The notes below the pieces were generated by a model that saw only the letters and a list, made by a program, of their open reading frames with translations, was not told the origin of the DNA and did not search any database. This document shows positions 8,478 to 16,490 of a DNA stretch of 54,032 bases, piece by piece (position 1 is the first letter of the stretch; each line of letters starts with the position of its first letter). Location: the NCBI GenBank assembly GCA_041390125.1, contig JAWKQN010000025.1, positions 1-54,032 of the forward strand, in the 5' to 3' direction. Both the position numbers and the translations under genes were made by a program. This stretch comes from Gemmatimonadota bacterium. GTDB lineage: Bacteria > Gemmatimonadota > Gemmatimonadetes > Longimicrobiales > Gaopeijiaceae.

Positions 8478-9044
8478 GTGCCCCGACCCATCCGCCTCTA
8501 CTTCGACTACGTCGACCCCCTCGCCTGGCCCGCCGAACGGCTGGCGCGCGAGGTGGAGGGGCGGGGCCTGTCCGTGGAACGCGCCCCCCTCGAGCTCCGG
8601 CCTCCACCCGCCCCTCCGCTGGACCCGGCGGATCCGGCGCTCGTGGCGCGGCGCGAGGAGGCGGCGGCGCGCAACCCAGGCGACGCGGGACCCGAACCGG
8701 CCCGGGTCCCCTGGACCCGCAAGGCGCACGAGCTGGGGATGCTGGCCCGGGAGAAGGGCGCGTTCCCCAGGGTTCACACCGCCTTGCTGACCGCCCATCT
8801 TTCTCGGGCTCTGGACATCGGGCGTGTGGACGTCCTGGTCCAGATCGCCACGGAGGAGGGGCTCGACGCCACGGAGTCCAAGGCGGTCCTGGACGTGGAC
8901 CGCCACACCGAGGCCGTCGAACGGATCCGCGAGCACGCGTTCGAGCTGGGCGTGCGGGGCGTGCCCACCTTCGTGGTCGGGACGCGGATCTTCGAAGGTC
9001 TGCCCGATCCGGATGCGCTCGAACGCGCCGCCACCGAGGAGTGA
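8478..9044 (+). CDS. DsbA-family thioredoxin-fold protein without CxxC (FrnE / HCCA isomerase-like)
   Basis: A 188-residue protein starting with GTG. The opening IRLYFDYVDPLAWPAERL matches the first strand and helix of DSBA-family proteins, where CxxC is replaced by D-P-L-A. The end has the cis-proline region GVRGVPTFVVGTRIFEG. The middle contains WTRKAHELGMLAREKG, as in FrnE and 2-hydroxychromene-2-carboxylate isomerase relatives. Without the cysteines it is not a disulfide oxidase; an isomerase or glutathione-dependent role is more likely but not proven. It begins a plus-strand unit with the next two genes. An earlier in-frame ATG exists at 8169 but lies inside the opposite-strand aminotransferase. 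Confidence 0.85.
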   Translation: MPRPIRLYFDYVDPLAWPAERLAREVEGRGLSVERAPLELRPPPAPPLDPADPALVARREEAAARNPGDAGPEPARVPWTRKAHELGMLAREKGAFPRVHTALLTAHLSRALDIGRVDVLVQIATEEGLDATESKAVLDVDRHTEAVERIREHAFELGVRGVPTFVVGTRIFEGLPDPDALERAATEE

Positions 9045-9052
9045 GGAGACGC

Positions 9053-9355
9053 ATGGCAGGGTATCAGAGGAAGACGGCGCTCGCGCCGAGCGAGGTGCTG
9101 GCCCGCGCCGAGGAGGTCCTGCCGGACCTGCTCGGGCTCAACCGCACCAAGAGCTCGGCCCACGGAGCCACCTACACGGGTGCGGAAGGAACCGTGTCGC
9201 TGAACGCCCACGGCCACGGCTACTACACCGAGGTCGTCGCGTCCACCGATCGTCTGCGCACCTCGCGGATGGACTACGAGATCCAGCGCTTCCTGAACCG
9301 ACTGCCCTACGAGCCCGGCGATACGGGCGGCCCCGGCTCCGGCGCGCCCAGCTGA
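9053..9355 (+). CDS. Small unknown protein upstream of the helicase-like gene
   Basis: A 100-residue protein with no recognised family. It is hydrophilic and has a compact predicted alpha-beta pattern: an N-terminal helix (APSEVLARAEEVLPDLL) followed by strands around ATYTGAEGTVSLNAHGHGYY, then a disordered Gly/Pro tail. GAGGAG lies right before the ATG. Its stop overlaps the start of the next gene by one base (TGATG), so translation is probably coupled to the helicase-like protein. A partner or accessory role for that protein is inference only. Confidence 0.65.
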   Translation: MAGYQRKTALAPSEVLARAEEVLPDLLGLNRTKSSAHGATYTGAEGTVSLNAHGHGYYTEVVASTDRLRTSRMDYEIQRFLNRLPYEPGDTGGPGSGAPS

Positions 9356-10959
9356 TGGACGCCTTCGAGACGTTGGGGCTCGCCGCCGAGCTGGTGGAGG
9401 CGCTGGCCGGTGAGGGCTTCGAGGCCCCCACACCCATCCAGGCGAGCGCCATCCCGGTCCTGCGCCGGGGAGGAAGCGTCGTCCTGGAGGCGGGCCCGGG
9501 TGCGGGTACGCTGCTGACCTACGGAGCGGCGTTGCTGGACCGGGTGGAGGGTGGGGAGCGCCAGAGCGTGCTCGTGGCCTGCCCCACCGACGAGGATGCC
9601 GACGCGCTGGCCCGCTCCCTGGCGCGGTTCGCCGAGGTCCGCGGCTCCAGTGTCGCCGCGCTGGGCGGGCACTGGTCCACACCCACCTCGGCTTCCGTCC
9701 TCTTCGGCAGCGTCGACCGGCTCGTCGACCTGCTGCGGCTGTCCGAGCTCGAGCTGGAGAACGTCCAGGCCCTGGTGGTGGAGCGCTGCGACGTCGTGGT
9801 CGATCGCGGCGCCCTCGCGGGCGTCACGCTGCTCGCCGAAGCCCTGCCGGGTGTGCAGAAGGTCTTCCTCGGGCTCCCCGTCCCGGAAGAGGTCGAGGCG
9901 CTGGCGCGCCGCACCTCGGACAAGCCCGTCCACATCCCGCCGCGCTCGGTCGAGGAGACGCAGGAGCGCACGGCGCCGCGCGGATCGCTGCAATACCGGA
10001 TCGTGGCCGGCCGACGCATCGAGCACCTGCTCCAGATCGTGCACGAGCGGGTGGAGCGGGCCGGCCGGGAGCACGTGGCGGTCCACTTCCGGACGGAGGA
10101 CCAGGCCGCCGACGTGGGGGACGAGATCGCCGTGCACGGCTTCCCGGTGGGAGCCGTGGGCGACGTCGACGCCGTGGTCTGGTTGTGCCCGCCCGGCAGC
10201 CCCCCGGTCGAGCGCCGGGAGGATCCGCTGACGGTCGTGGGCTTCGAGCCGCCCGTCTCGACGGCCGAGCTGGTGGCCGCCCACGCGGAGCATCCCGACT
10301 CGATCGTGCTGATCGAGGCGCGCGAGCTCCCGCACCTGCGGGCGCTCGCGACGCGCAGCGGCTACGAGCTGCGGGCCCTCCCCACGCGACCCTCGGAGCG
10401 CCGCCAGCGCGATCTGCTGACCCTCGAGCAGCGCCTGGGCGCGCGGCTGGCGCAGCCCGGGCTTGCCCCCTACGTGCTCCTCGCCGAGCGCCTGGGGCGG
10501 AGCCACGACCCGGTGGAGGTCGCGGCGGCGGCGCTGGCCCTGGCCCTGGAGGCCCCCGCCGCACCGGTCGCTCCGTTGGACGGCGCTCCGGTGGCTGCCG
10601 CAGCGCCCGCCCAGGTGAGCTGGGCCAAGCTGTTCCTGTCCATCGGAGAGCGGGACGGCGTGGGTCCTGGCGATCTCCTGGGTGCGGTCACGGGCGAGAC
10701 CGGGATCTCGGGCTCACAGGTGGGCAAGATCGACATCCACGACTCCTACACGCTCCTGGAGATCCAGACGGCGCAGGCGGAGAAGGTCGTCCGCGCCCTC
10801 AACGGCACGACGATCCGTGGACGCAGCGTACGCGTGGACTTCGACCGGGGACAGAAGAAGTCCAAGCCGCGCGGCGGTCCGCCGCGCAGCGGCGGCCGGG
10901 GGCGCGGACCCGCCCGCGGGCCCGGGGGACGCACGCCGCGCCCCGGTCCCGACACCTGA
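9355..10959 (+). CDS. DEAD-box-like pseudo-helicase with DbpA-type RNA-binding domain
   Basis: A 534-residue protein whose start resembles a DEAD-box Q motif (F4, LGL, PTPIQ at 25-29). Its catalytic motifs are gone: motif I reads EAGPGAGTLL (45-54) with no GKT, motif II reads ERCD (143-146) instead of DEAD, SAT is replaced by LGLPVP, and there is no HRIGRTGR. The second RecA domain is barely recognisable. In contrast, residues about 420-497 form a good DbpA RNA-binding domain (LFLSIGERDGVGPGDLLGA, GKIDI, VVRALNGTTIRGRSVRV), followed by a basic Arg/Gly tail. DbpA uses this domain to bind 23S rRNA helix 92. The likely role is an ATP-independent RNA or ribosome binding protein. The start overlaps the preceding gene by one base. 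Confidence 0.85.
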   Translation: MDAFETLGLAAELVEALAGEGFEAPTPIQASAIPVLRRGGSVVLEAGPGAGTLLTYGAALLDRVEGGERQSVLVACPTDEDADALARSLARFAEVRGSSVAALGGHWSTPTSASVLFGSVDRLVDLLRLSELELENVQALVVERCDVVVDRGALAGVTLLAEALPGVQKVFLGLPVPEEVEALARRTSDKPVHIPPRSVEETQERTAPRGSLQYRIVAGRRIEHLLQIVHERVERAGREHVAVHFRTEDQAADVGDEIAVHGFPVGAVGDVDAVVWLCPPGSPPVERREDPLTVVGFEPPVSTAELVAAHAEHPDSIVLIEARELPHLRALATRSGYELRALPTRPSERRQRDLLTLEQRLGARLAQPGLAPYVLLAERLGRSHDPVEVAAAALALALEAPAAPVAPLDGAPVAAAAPAQVSWAKLFLSIGERDGVGPGDLLGAVTGETGISGSQVGKIDIHDSYTLLEIQTAQAEKVVRALNGTTIRGRSVRVDFDRGQKKSKPRGGPPRSGGRGRGPARGPGGRTPRPGPDT

Positions 10960-11026
10960 CCGCGCCTTCGGGCGCGGGGGCACACCACACGAAGAAGGGC
11001 CGCGACGCCGAGCGTCGCGGCCCTTC
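10960..11026. terminator. Two tandem hairpins between convergent genes
   Basis: A 7-bp stem with a UUCG tetraloop (10960-10977) is followed by a perfect 15-bp stem with a 3-base loop (arms 10994-11008 and 11012-11026). They lie between the helicase-like gene and HU, which converge. Neither has a clear U-run, as is common in very GC-rich genomes. The second hairpin works in both directions. Confidence 0.75.
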
Positions 11027-11053
11027 GTGCAGCCCGAGGGAACGGGGAGACGC

Positions 11054-11335
11054 TTAGTTGATCGCGTCCTTCAGACCCTTGCCGGCGCGGAAGGCCGGGC
11101 TCTTGGAGGCCGTGATCTTGATGGTCTCGCCGGTGCGCGGATTGCGCCCCGTGCGCGCCTTGCGGGCGCGCGACTCGAACGTGCCGAACCCCGTGATCTG
11201 GACCTTCTTGTCTTCACGGAGGGCCTTCGAAATGATGCCGTCCGTGCCGAACACCGCGTCGATCGCGCGACCGGCATCCGCCTTGGTCATCCCGGTGCGA
11301 TCCGCGAGCTCGTCCACGAGGTCGGACTTGTTCAT
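11054..11335 (-). CDS. hup: HU family DNA-binding protein
   Basis: A 93-residue histone-like protein that bends and compacts DNA as a dimer. The signature is complete: MNKSDLVDELADRTG at the start, GFGTFESRARKARTGRNP at 49-66 with the DNA-gripping arm tip RNPRTGE, and the closing AFRAGKGLKDAIN. The start was chosen at MNKSDL because GAGGAG lies about 9 bases upstream and the HU fold begins there; the frame extends further upstream without family similarity. It is monocistronic, with the strong hairpin pair just downstream. The 275-bp region upstream is shared with the divergent potassium channel gene and has an AT-richer patch around 11440-11475. Confidence 0.96.
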   Translation of the reverse strand: MNKSDLVDELADRTGMTKADAGRAIDAVFGTDGIISKALREDKKVQITGFGTFESRARKARTGRNPRTGETIKITASKSPAFRAGKGLKDAIN

Positions 11336-11610
11336 CGGGTTACTCCTCTGAGGTGTGAATGTGGGAGCGCGGGCCTGCGGCTGCTTGGGCTTGTGCGCCG
11401 ACCACGACGAGAGGGGGTCGGACTCGACCCGGACGACCCACTGTAGAACCCTCAGAAAACCAATAGTTTCCTGGCTTCCTCCCGTTCGCTGCTCCAAGGG
11501 TAAGGAGGCCCCCGGAGGCCGTCAAGAGAGCGGTTGGCGGGGGTCTGGACCGCTCGGTAGCTTCCCGGCGCACCCGACCTTTCGACAGAAGTCGCCTCCA
11601 GGAGACCCCG

Positions 11611-12630
11611 TTGCTCCGCCTGTTCCTGCAGCGAACCCTCATCACGGTGCTCTACGGAGTGCTGCTGCTGGTCCTGGGCACGCTGGGGTACGTCATCCTG
11701 GAAGGAGCGTCCCCGAACGACGCGCTGTGGATGACGGTGATCACCGTCACCGCGGTCGGCTACGACGAGGTCGTCGAGCTCTCCGCCGCGGGCCGCATCT
11801 TCAGCACCATCCTGCTGGTGCTGGGCATCACCGGGATGGGGTTGTGGTTCGCGCTGCTCACCTCCTCCATCGTCGAGCTCGACCTCCAGGAAACCCTGAA
11901 GAAGAGGCGCATGTCCAAGACGCTCGCATCCCTCTCGGACCACATCGTGGTGGCGGGGGCCGGTCGGACCGGCCGCCGGGTCATCACGGAGCTCCTCGCC
12001 GGACGCCATCCGTTCGTCGTGATCGACCGCAATGCGGATCACCTGCGCATCCTGCGCGAAGACCATCCGGAGCTGCTGGCGGTCGAGGGGGACGCGACCC
12101 AGGACCACACGCTGGAGGCGGCGGGGATCCGGCGCGCCCGGGGACTGATCGCCAGCTTGAGCGCGGATACCGACAACGTCTACGTCTGTCTGTCGGCTCG
12201 AGCCCTGAACAGTGACCTGCAGATCGTGGCGCGGGCCTACGAGGACGAGAGCGCGGAGAAGCTGTTGCGGGCCGGCGCCGACCACGTCGTCAGCCCCAAT
12301 GTGAGCGGCGCGCTCCAGATGGCGGGCTTCATGCTGCGGCCCTCCGTGGTGTCCTTCCTCGACGTGGTGATGCGCTCCCCGGACACATTCCTGCGGATGG
12401 AACAGGCCACCATCGCCAGCGCGTCACCCCTCGCCGGGCAGACCCTGGTGGAAGCGCGGATCCGGCAGGAGACGGGCTTGATGGTCATCGCCATCCGCAA
12501 AGCCGGCGCGGACGGTCACGGCTACATCTTCAACCCGGCCGCGGAGACCCGCCTGGAGGCGGGAGACGAGATCATCGTGCTGGGCACGCCGGAGCAGGTG
12601 GAGGGACTGCGCGCGTACGCGCGCACCTGA
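11611..12630 (+). CDS. Two-TM potassium channel protein with RCK (TrkA-N/TrkA-C) domains
   Basis: A 339-residue inner-membrane channel starting at a TTG with GGAG 8 bases upstream. Two transmembrane helices (about 9-30 and 62-87) flank a pore loop. The selectivity filter reads T47-A-V-G-Y-D52, where the usual last Gly of TVGYG is Asp. A TrkA-N Rossmann domain follows from about 111 (VVAGAGRTGRRV, with GxGxxG and the acidic VVIDRN), then a TrkA-C domain from about 250 to the end (QTLVEARIRQETGLMVIAIRK). RCK domains gate such channels by nucleotide or calcium binding. The order pore, TrkA-N, TrkA-C matches MthK-like channels. The substituted filter makes K+ selectivity uncertain. Confidence 0.9.
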   Translation: MLRLFLQRTLITVLYGVLLLVLGTLGYVILEGASPNDALWMTVITVTAVGYDEVVELSAAGRIFSTILLVLGITGMGLWFALLTSSIVELDLQETLKKRRMSKTLASLSDHIVVAGAGRTGRRVITELLAGRHPFVVIDRNADHLRILREDHPELLAVEGDATQDHTLEAAGIRRARGLIASLSADTDNVYVCLSARALNSDLQIVARAYEDESAEKLLRAGADHVVSPNVSGALQMAGFMLRPSVVSFLDVVMRSPDTFLRMEQATIASASPLAGQTLVEARIRQETGLMVIAIRKAGADGHGYIFNPAAETRLEAGDEIIVLGTPEQVEGLRAYART

Positions 12631-12634
12631 TCGG

Positions 12635-12672
12635 TCGGGACGTCGTCAGTAGCTCGGGACGTCGTCAGTAGC
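12635..12672. repeat. Perfect 19-bp tandem duplication at a gene's 3' end
   Basis: TCGGGACGTCGTCAGTAGC occurs twice head to tail (12635-12653 and 12654-12672). The second copy contains the final Ser and Tyr codons and the stop of the minus-strand small membrane protein; the first copy repeats them past the stop. It looks like a recent slippage or short duplication event that leaves the protein unchanged. Confidence 0.9.
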
Positions 12673-12847
12673 TGTCCGTGCGCTTGCGGCCGCGGAGCAG
12701 GTTGATGACGAACCAGACCACGGCCAGGATGACCGCCCACTTGATGACCAGCCCCACCAGGCCGAACAGCAGCGCCAACAGCGGGAGCAGGAACTTGAGA
12801 CCGAGCAGGCCCGCGAGGCCCGCCACCACACCGCCCAGGAATCTCAT
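12665..12847 (-). CDS. Small hydrophobic membrane protein
   Basis: A 60-residue protein made almost wholly of two hydrophobic segments (about 4-25 and 28-51), ending in the basic tail LLRGRKRTDSY. It contains no conserved charged residue within the membrane. The length, the Arg/Lys tail and codon use favour a real small inner-membrane protein over a chance frame; overlapping frames on the same strand are less plausible. The 3' end is duplicated in the 19-bp tandem repeat. Function is unknown. It converges on the potassium channel gene. Confidence 0.7.
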   Translation of the reverse strand: MRFLGGVVAGLAGLLGLKFLLPLLALLFGLVGLVIKWAVILAVVWFVINLLRGRKRTDSY

Positions 12848-12971
12848 CGTCGTCGCCTCGTGACACGATGCGGGGTGATCGGCACGCTACCGTCCTCCGC
12901 GCATCCGGAACCAGACAGCCGTACGGGGGCCGGTCGGCCGCGGTTTCAGCCGCCGCGAGGACTCCAGGGTT

Positions 12972-12986
12972 CGGCGTGGGACGCCG
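12972..12986 (-). terminator. Short hairpin after the DUF5916 gene
   Basis: CGGCGT-GGG-ACGCCG forms a 6-bp perfect stem with a 3-base loop, 12 bp past the DUF5916 stop on the minus strand. It is short and has no U-run, so this is a weak call. Confidence 0.35.
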
Positions 12987-12998
12987 CCGTCCGATGGA

Positions 12999-15368
12999 TC
13001 AGAAGCGGAAGCGATAGGAGATCTTCATGAAGATCCCGTCGGCACGCGGGCGGAGGTCGCGCACACCAGGCACGACCTCGTCATCGTAGGATCGGGAGTA
13101 CCCCAGGAAGAAGACCGTTCCCGGCGAAGGCTCGTAGGAGAGGAGGCTCTCCAGGTAGAGCCCGTCCCCCGTCCCTCCCGTCAGCGCGTCGCAGCCGTCG
13201 TCGTCACAGAACTCGAGCCCGCGGCCGCTGGCGTCCAGTACGTCCCGCACGGACGCGTGGCTCCGCTCGGCGATCCCGCGCACGAACAGCGCCTTGGTGA
13301 GCTGGTACTGTGCGCGCAGGCGCTGGACGGTCGCGGTGGAATAGCGCTCGCCGCTGCTGCGGCGGTAGAGCGCGCTGTAGCGGTAGTTGAGCTCGATGGA
13401 GAGGGAGGGGCTGGGATAGATCGAGAGGTTGCTGTCGCTCGACCAGGATGTGGCCGGCTCGACCGGGATGCCCCGCGCGAAGATGGGCGTCTCCTGCCAG
13501 GTGCCGCCGATCCGACCGCGCACGAGCTGCCAGCGACCGACGAACAGGTTGAGCCGGAACTGATCGAGCCCGGAGAACGTCGAGCCGGAGGGCAGGTAGG
13601 GGAGCCGGTCCTCGGGGCGGATCCCGGTGACGACCCGGAACCCCTCGTAGCGGTCGGCGGGCGGCTGGAAGCCGTTGCGCTGGTAGTTGGCGAAGATGCT
13701 CGTGTTGCCGAGGAACGAGAGGCTGGCACCGAGCTCCACCTCGTTCTCCTCCCAACCGCCTCCCTCCCAGAAGGTGTCGTGGTCCCAGACGCCGTTGACC
13801 TGCAGGGAGGGCCCGAACCGCTCGATGGTGGCTCCGGGTTGCCCGTACCAGTTCCAGGCCACGCGCCCACGGACCTCGGTCACACCGACGCGGCGGATGA
13901 AGCCCGAGGCGGCGACGAAGTCCGCGTCCGCATCCTCGATGGAGGCGTTGTAGGAGAATTCGCGGCCGCTCCGCTCCAGCCGAGCACCCCACAGCAGCCC
14001 GCCTTCCGCGGAGGGGTCGTCCTCACGCTGCGTGCGGCTGGCCGCACCGAGCATCGTCAGGGTATAGCGACCGCCGATGATGAAGCGTCCGTCGACGGCG
14101 GCCAATCGGTTGAAGATATCCCCGGACTCCGTGCGATCGGTCAGGAGAGCCCCCACGCTCGAGCTGCCGCCGACGTCCTGCCGCGCGCGCACGAGATGCA
14201 CGCGGGCGTAGTCGTTGGACTCGCTCGCCGTGACCTCGTCGTAGGCGCCCAGGTAGCCCACGGCCAGGTTCCCGATCTTCCCCGTCACCTTCGCGCCCCC
14301 GATCGGATCGACGATCGAACGCGTGTAGACGAGCTGACGCGGCATCTGGAAGATATCCGTGCCTTCCAGGAAGAAGGGCCGGCGCTCGGGAAAGAACAGC
14401 GCGAAGCGTTCGTTGACGGCGATCTGCCCGGCGTCGGCCTCCACCTGGCTGAAGTCGGGATTGTAGGTCGCGTCGAGCGTCAGGTTCGACGTGAGCCCGT
14501 ACGTCGCGTTCAACCCGAACTCCCCGCTCGGATCTGTCCGGCTGAAGGCGCCCAGCGAGTCGGCCTCGCCCAGGCGCGAGCCGGTCACCACCGGGTTCAT
14601 CTCGAGGAAGAGCCCGGGATCGAGGCCTCGCAGGTTGGCCAGCTCCCCGGACTGGGTGAGCTGGTTCGTCTGGTTCTGGGAGATGGGGGCCCAGGACTCC
14701 TCGTACCCGAAGCGCTCGATCCGACGCATCACCTGCAGTCCCCAGCTCTGCACGTCGGCCGCCGGGAAGCGCAGGCTCTTGTACGGGATCCGCAGCTCCA
14801 CCTGCCAGCCCCATTCCTCCACCCGGCCTTCGGAGGACCAGATGAAGTTGGGGTTGTAGTCCACGGGGGGCCCGAAGCCCCCGCCCCGACCTCCACCGCC
14901 GCCTTCGGTCCACACCCCGTCCTGTTGGACCCCCAACGGATTGACGACGAACACGTAGGCGCGCCGCCGGTCGTTGAAGGTGTCCAGTGTGAGCCGGATG
15001 TGGTCGTCCCGGCGAACGACGTTGTCCCGGGGGGCGATCGAGGCACGGATGCCGGCGGGATCGTCGTCCCAGGCGCGCACCGCGAGGTACAGCGCGTCGT
15101 CCGAGACCAGGACCAGCGCCTCGGTGCGCTGTGTGGCCGGGATGCCCTCCACGGGATCGTACTGGGTGAAGCCCGTGAGCAGGGCGGCGCCCGCCCATTC
15201 CTCCTCGCCGATGCGCCCGTCCAGCGAGATCGTGGGCGCTTCGACGTAGGGGGCGTCCACGCGCAACTCCCCCTCGGTACCGCGGTAGAGGGACACGGAA
15301 TCGTGCGGGAGAGGTGTGACGAGCGGAGCGAGCGCCAGCACGGCGGTCTGGATCATCGCGGCGGTCAT
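12999..15368 (-). CDS. DUF5916 outer-membrane protein with N-terminal CBM9-like domain
   Basis: A 789-residue exported protein. After the signal segment comes a CBM9/DOMON-like domain (about 40-225: APTISLDGRIGEEEWAGA, DDALYLAVRAWDDDP, VEEWGWQVELRIPYKSL). The rest is the DUF5916 beta-barrel region, rich in alternating hydrophobic strands (LTLDATYNPDFSQVEADAGQ, FFPERRPFFLEG). It ends ISYRFRF, with a terminal Phe as in BAM-inserted barrels. The family is widespread in Bacteroidota and Gemmatimonadota; its cargo is unknown, with carbohydrate or peptide binding suggested by the N-terminal domain. AGGAG lies 4 bases before the ATG. It is divergent from the zinc-ribbon gene and monocistronic. Confidence 0.88.
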   Translation of the reverse strand: MTAAMIQTAVLALAPLVTPLPHDSVSLYRGTEGELRVDAPYVEAPTISLDGRIGEEEWAGAALLTGFTQYDPVEGIPATQRTEALVLVSDDALYLAVRAWDDDPAGIRASIAPRDNVVRRDDHIRLTLDTFNDRRRAYVFVVNPLGVQQDGVWTEGGGGGRGGGFGPPVDYNPNFIWSSEGRVEEWGWQVELRIPYKSLRFPAADVQSWGLQVMRRIERFGYEESWAPISQNQTNQLTQSGELANLRGLDPGLFLEMNPVVTGSRLGEADSLGAFSRTDPSGEFGLNATYGLTSNLTLDATYNPDFSQVEADAGQIAVNERFALFFPERRPFFLEGTDIFQMPRQLVYTRSIVDPIGGAKVTGKIGNLAVGYLGAYDEVTASESNDYARVHLVRARQDVGGSSSVGALLTDRTESGDIFNRLAAVDGRFIIGGRYTLTMLGAASRTQREDDPSAEGGLLWGARLERSGREFSYNASIEDADADFVAASGFIRRVGVTEVRGRVAWNWYGQPGATIERFGPSLQVNGVWDHDTFWEGGGWEENEVELGASLSFLGNTSIFANYQRNGFQPPADRYEGFRVVTGIRPEDRLPYLPSGSTFSGLDQFRLNLFVGRWQLVRGRIGGTWQETPIFARGIPVEPATSWSSDSNLSIYPSPSLSIELNYRYSALYRRSSGERYSTATVQRLRAQYQLTKALFVRGIAERSHASVRDVLDASGRGLEFCDDDGCDALTGGTGDGLYLESLLSYEPSPGTVFFLGYSRSYDDEVVPGVRDLRPRADGIFMKISYRFRF

Positions 15369-15447
15369 GCTCTCCTGTGCGCGTGCGGGCGCTCCCCGGC
15401 GGGCGCACCACTACCAAGGCGGCAACTGCGAAGGCGGCAACCAAGAC

Positions 15448-15687
15448 ATGGCGGCTACACCCGACGACGTGGAAAGTGCACATTCCGGACCCGGCGACCG
15501 GGAGGCCACCCCACCCTGCCCGCGGTGTGGCGCGGCGCTGGACGAACGCCGCATCCATGCAGCACCGCAGGTCGCCTATGTGCGCCGGCGCGTCTGGCGG
15601 ATCTGCCCGTCCTGCGGGTGGTCCGCGGTCGCGGAGCGGCCCGCCGCCGACGGCGGCGAGGCTCCCCCCACCGGCGGGGCTTCGTGA
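15448..15687 (+). CDS. Small zinc-ribbon protein
   Basis: A 79-residue protein with two CxxC knuckles, CPRCG and CPSCGW, about 30 residues apart, enough for one structural zinc ribbon. The ends are disordered (Pro/Gly/Ala-rich). The start at 15448 gives a compact protein; a longer frame from 15316 would lie inside the divergent DUF5916 gene. Just upstream, AAGGCGGCAAC is repeated at 15416-15426 and 15431-15441. It ends 73 bp before the lasso operon on the same strand, but nothing ties it to that pathway. Confidence 0.55.
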   Translation: MAATPDDVESAHSGPGDREATPPCPRCGAALDERRIHAAPQVAYVRRRVWRICPSCGWSAVAERPAADGGEAPPTGGAS

Positions 15688-15706
15688 GCACCCCAGGGCA
15701 CGGGAG

Positions 15707-15736
15707 TTGCAGCCGCGCGACACCCGTGGCTACTCT
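15707..15736 (+). promoter_or_regulatory. Candidate promoter of the lasso peptide operon
   Basis: TTGCAG (15707-15712), an 18-bp spacer and TACTCT (15731-15736) give weak sigma-70-like hexamers, each 3 of 6 matches. The hexamers lie immediately upstream of the B1 ribosome site (GGAGG at 15744). A similar TTGCA-N18 arrangement precedes the candidate precursor gene. The call is tentative. Confidence 0.25.
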
Positions 15737-15760
15737 CGAATCCGGAGGCGCGACCCGCCC

Positions 15761-16060
15761 ATGACCGTCCGTCCCCATCCTTCCGTGATCTTCAAGGCCG
15801 TCTCGGACGGAGCCGTGCTGCTCCACACCGAGAGCGAGGTCTATTTCGGCCTCAACCACGTCGGCGCGCGCGTCTGGGAGATGATCCCGGGTGCGGGCAC
15901 CCGGCGGGACGACCTGGTGCAGCGTCTGGCGGAGGCCTATCCCGACGTGGGCGTCGAGACCCTGGAGCAGGACGTGGGCGAGCTCCTCGGCCAGCTCGCC
16001 GAGAACGGCCTGATCCTCGTGGGCGATCCGGATGGGGCACCCAGCCCGACTGCCGCGTAA
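15761..16060 (+). CDS. Lasso peptide B1 protein (PqqD-like RiPP recognition element)
   Basis: A 99-residue stand-alone PqqD-family domain. The winged-helix pattern is clear: VIFKAVSDGAVLLHTESEVY, then FGLNHVGARVWEMI (the conserved LNxxGxxVW motif), and LEQDVGELLGQLAENGLI. In lasso and other RiPP pathways this element binds the leader peptide and presents the precursor to the peptidase and cyclase. GGAGG lies 12 bases before the ATG. The B2 start lies inside this gene (29-bp overlap). The neighbouring B2, C and K genes make lasso B1 the right assignment rather than PQQ synthesis. Confidence 0.9.
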   Translation: MTVRPHPSVIFKAVSDGAVLLHTESEVYFGLNHVGARVWEMIPGAGTRRDDLVQRLAEAYPDVGVETLEQDVGELLGQLAENGLILVGDPDGAPSPTAA

Positions 16061-16490
16061 GCTCTTCCGGTTCCTGCGCGTCTCCTCCCGGGAGCGTCGC
16101 GACCTCCTGGCGGCGCTCGGAGCGCTGCTGTGGGCCCGGCGCGCCATGCGCGACCGCGCCACCGGCGACCTCGTGGCCTTGCACGAGGGACAGGACGCGA
16201 CGGCACCGGTGGACCTCCCCCGCGCGCGGGCGCTCGCCCGGGCGGTGGTGCGGGTGGCGGCCTACCTGCCGTTCGATGCCAGCTGCCTCATCCGGTCCCT
16301 GGCCATCCAGCGCCTGTTCGCCCGTGAGGGCATGCCACCCGGGCAGATCCGGATCGGCGTCCGCATCGACGAGGTCGAGGGCTTCCAGGCCCACGCCTGG
16401 GTGGAGGTCGAAGGCCGCGTGGTGGGAGACGTGCCGCAGCACGTGTCCACGTTCACGCCGGTCACCGACATGACCGCGATCCGCTTTTGA
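16032..16490 (+). CDS. Lasso peptide B2 leader peptidase (transglutaminase-like fold)
   Basis: A 152-residue cysteine protease that removes the leader from the precursor before ring closure. The motif SCLIRSLAIQRL gives nucleophile Cys85; His121 is in QAHAWVEVEG and Asp133 in VVGDVP completes the triad. These match the lasso B2 (PF13471-type) signature. The N-terminal 50 residues are basic and helical. The start overlaps B1 by 29 bp and the stop overlaps the C gene by 4 bp (TTGA), so translation is coupled. The split B1/B2 arrangement is the common form outside the enterobacterial-type clusters. Confidence 0.92.
   Translation: MGHPARLPRKLFRFLRVSSRERRDLLAALGALLWARRAMRDRATGDLVALHEGQDATAPVDLPRARALARAVVRVAAYLPFDASCLIRSLAIQRLFAREGMPPGQIRIGVRIDEVEGFQAHAWVEVEGRVVGDVPQHVSTFTPVTDMTAIRF

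Noticed and set aside
15688..15760. Lasso precursor directly upstream of B1
   Set aside because: The 73-bp gap has no open frame with a Y-P-G-F-T leader pattern; neither do the gaps at 21208-21241 and 22424-22477.
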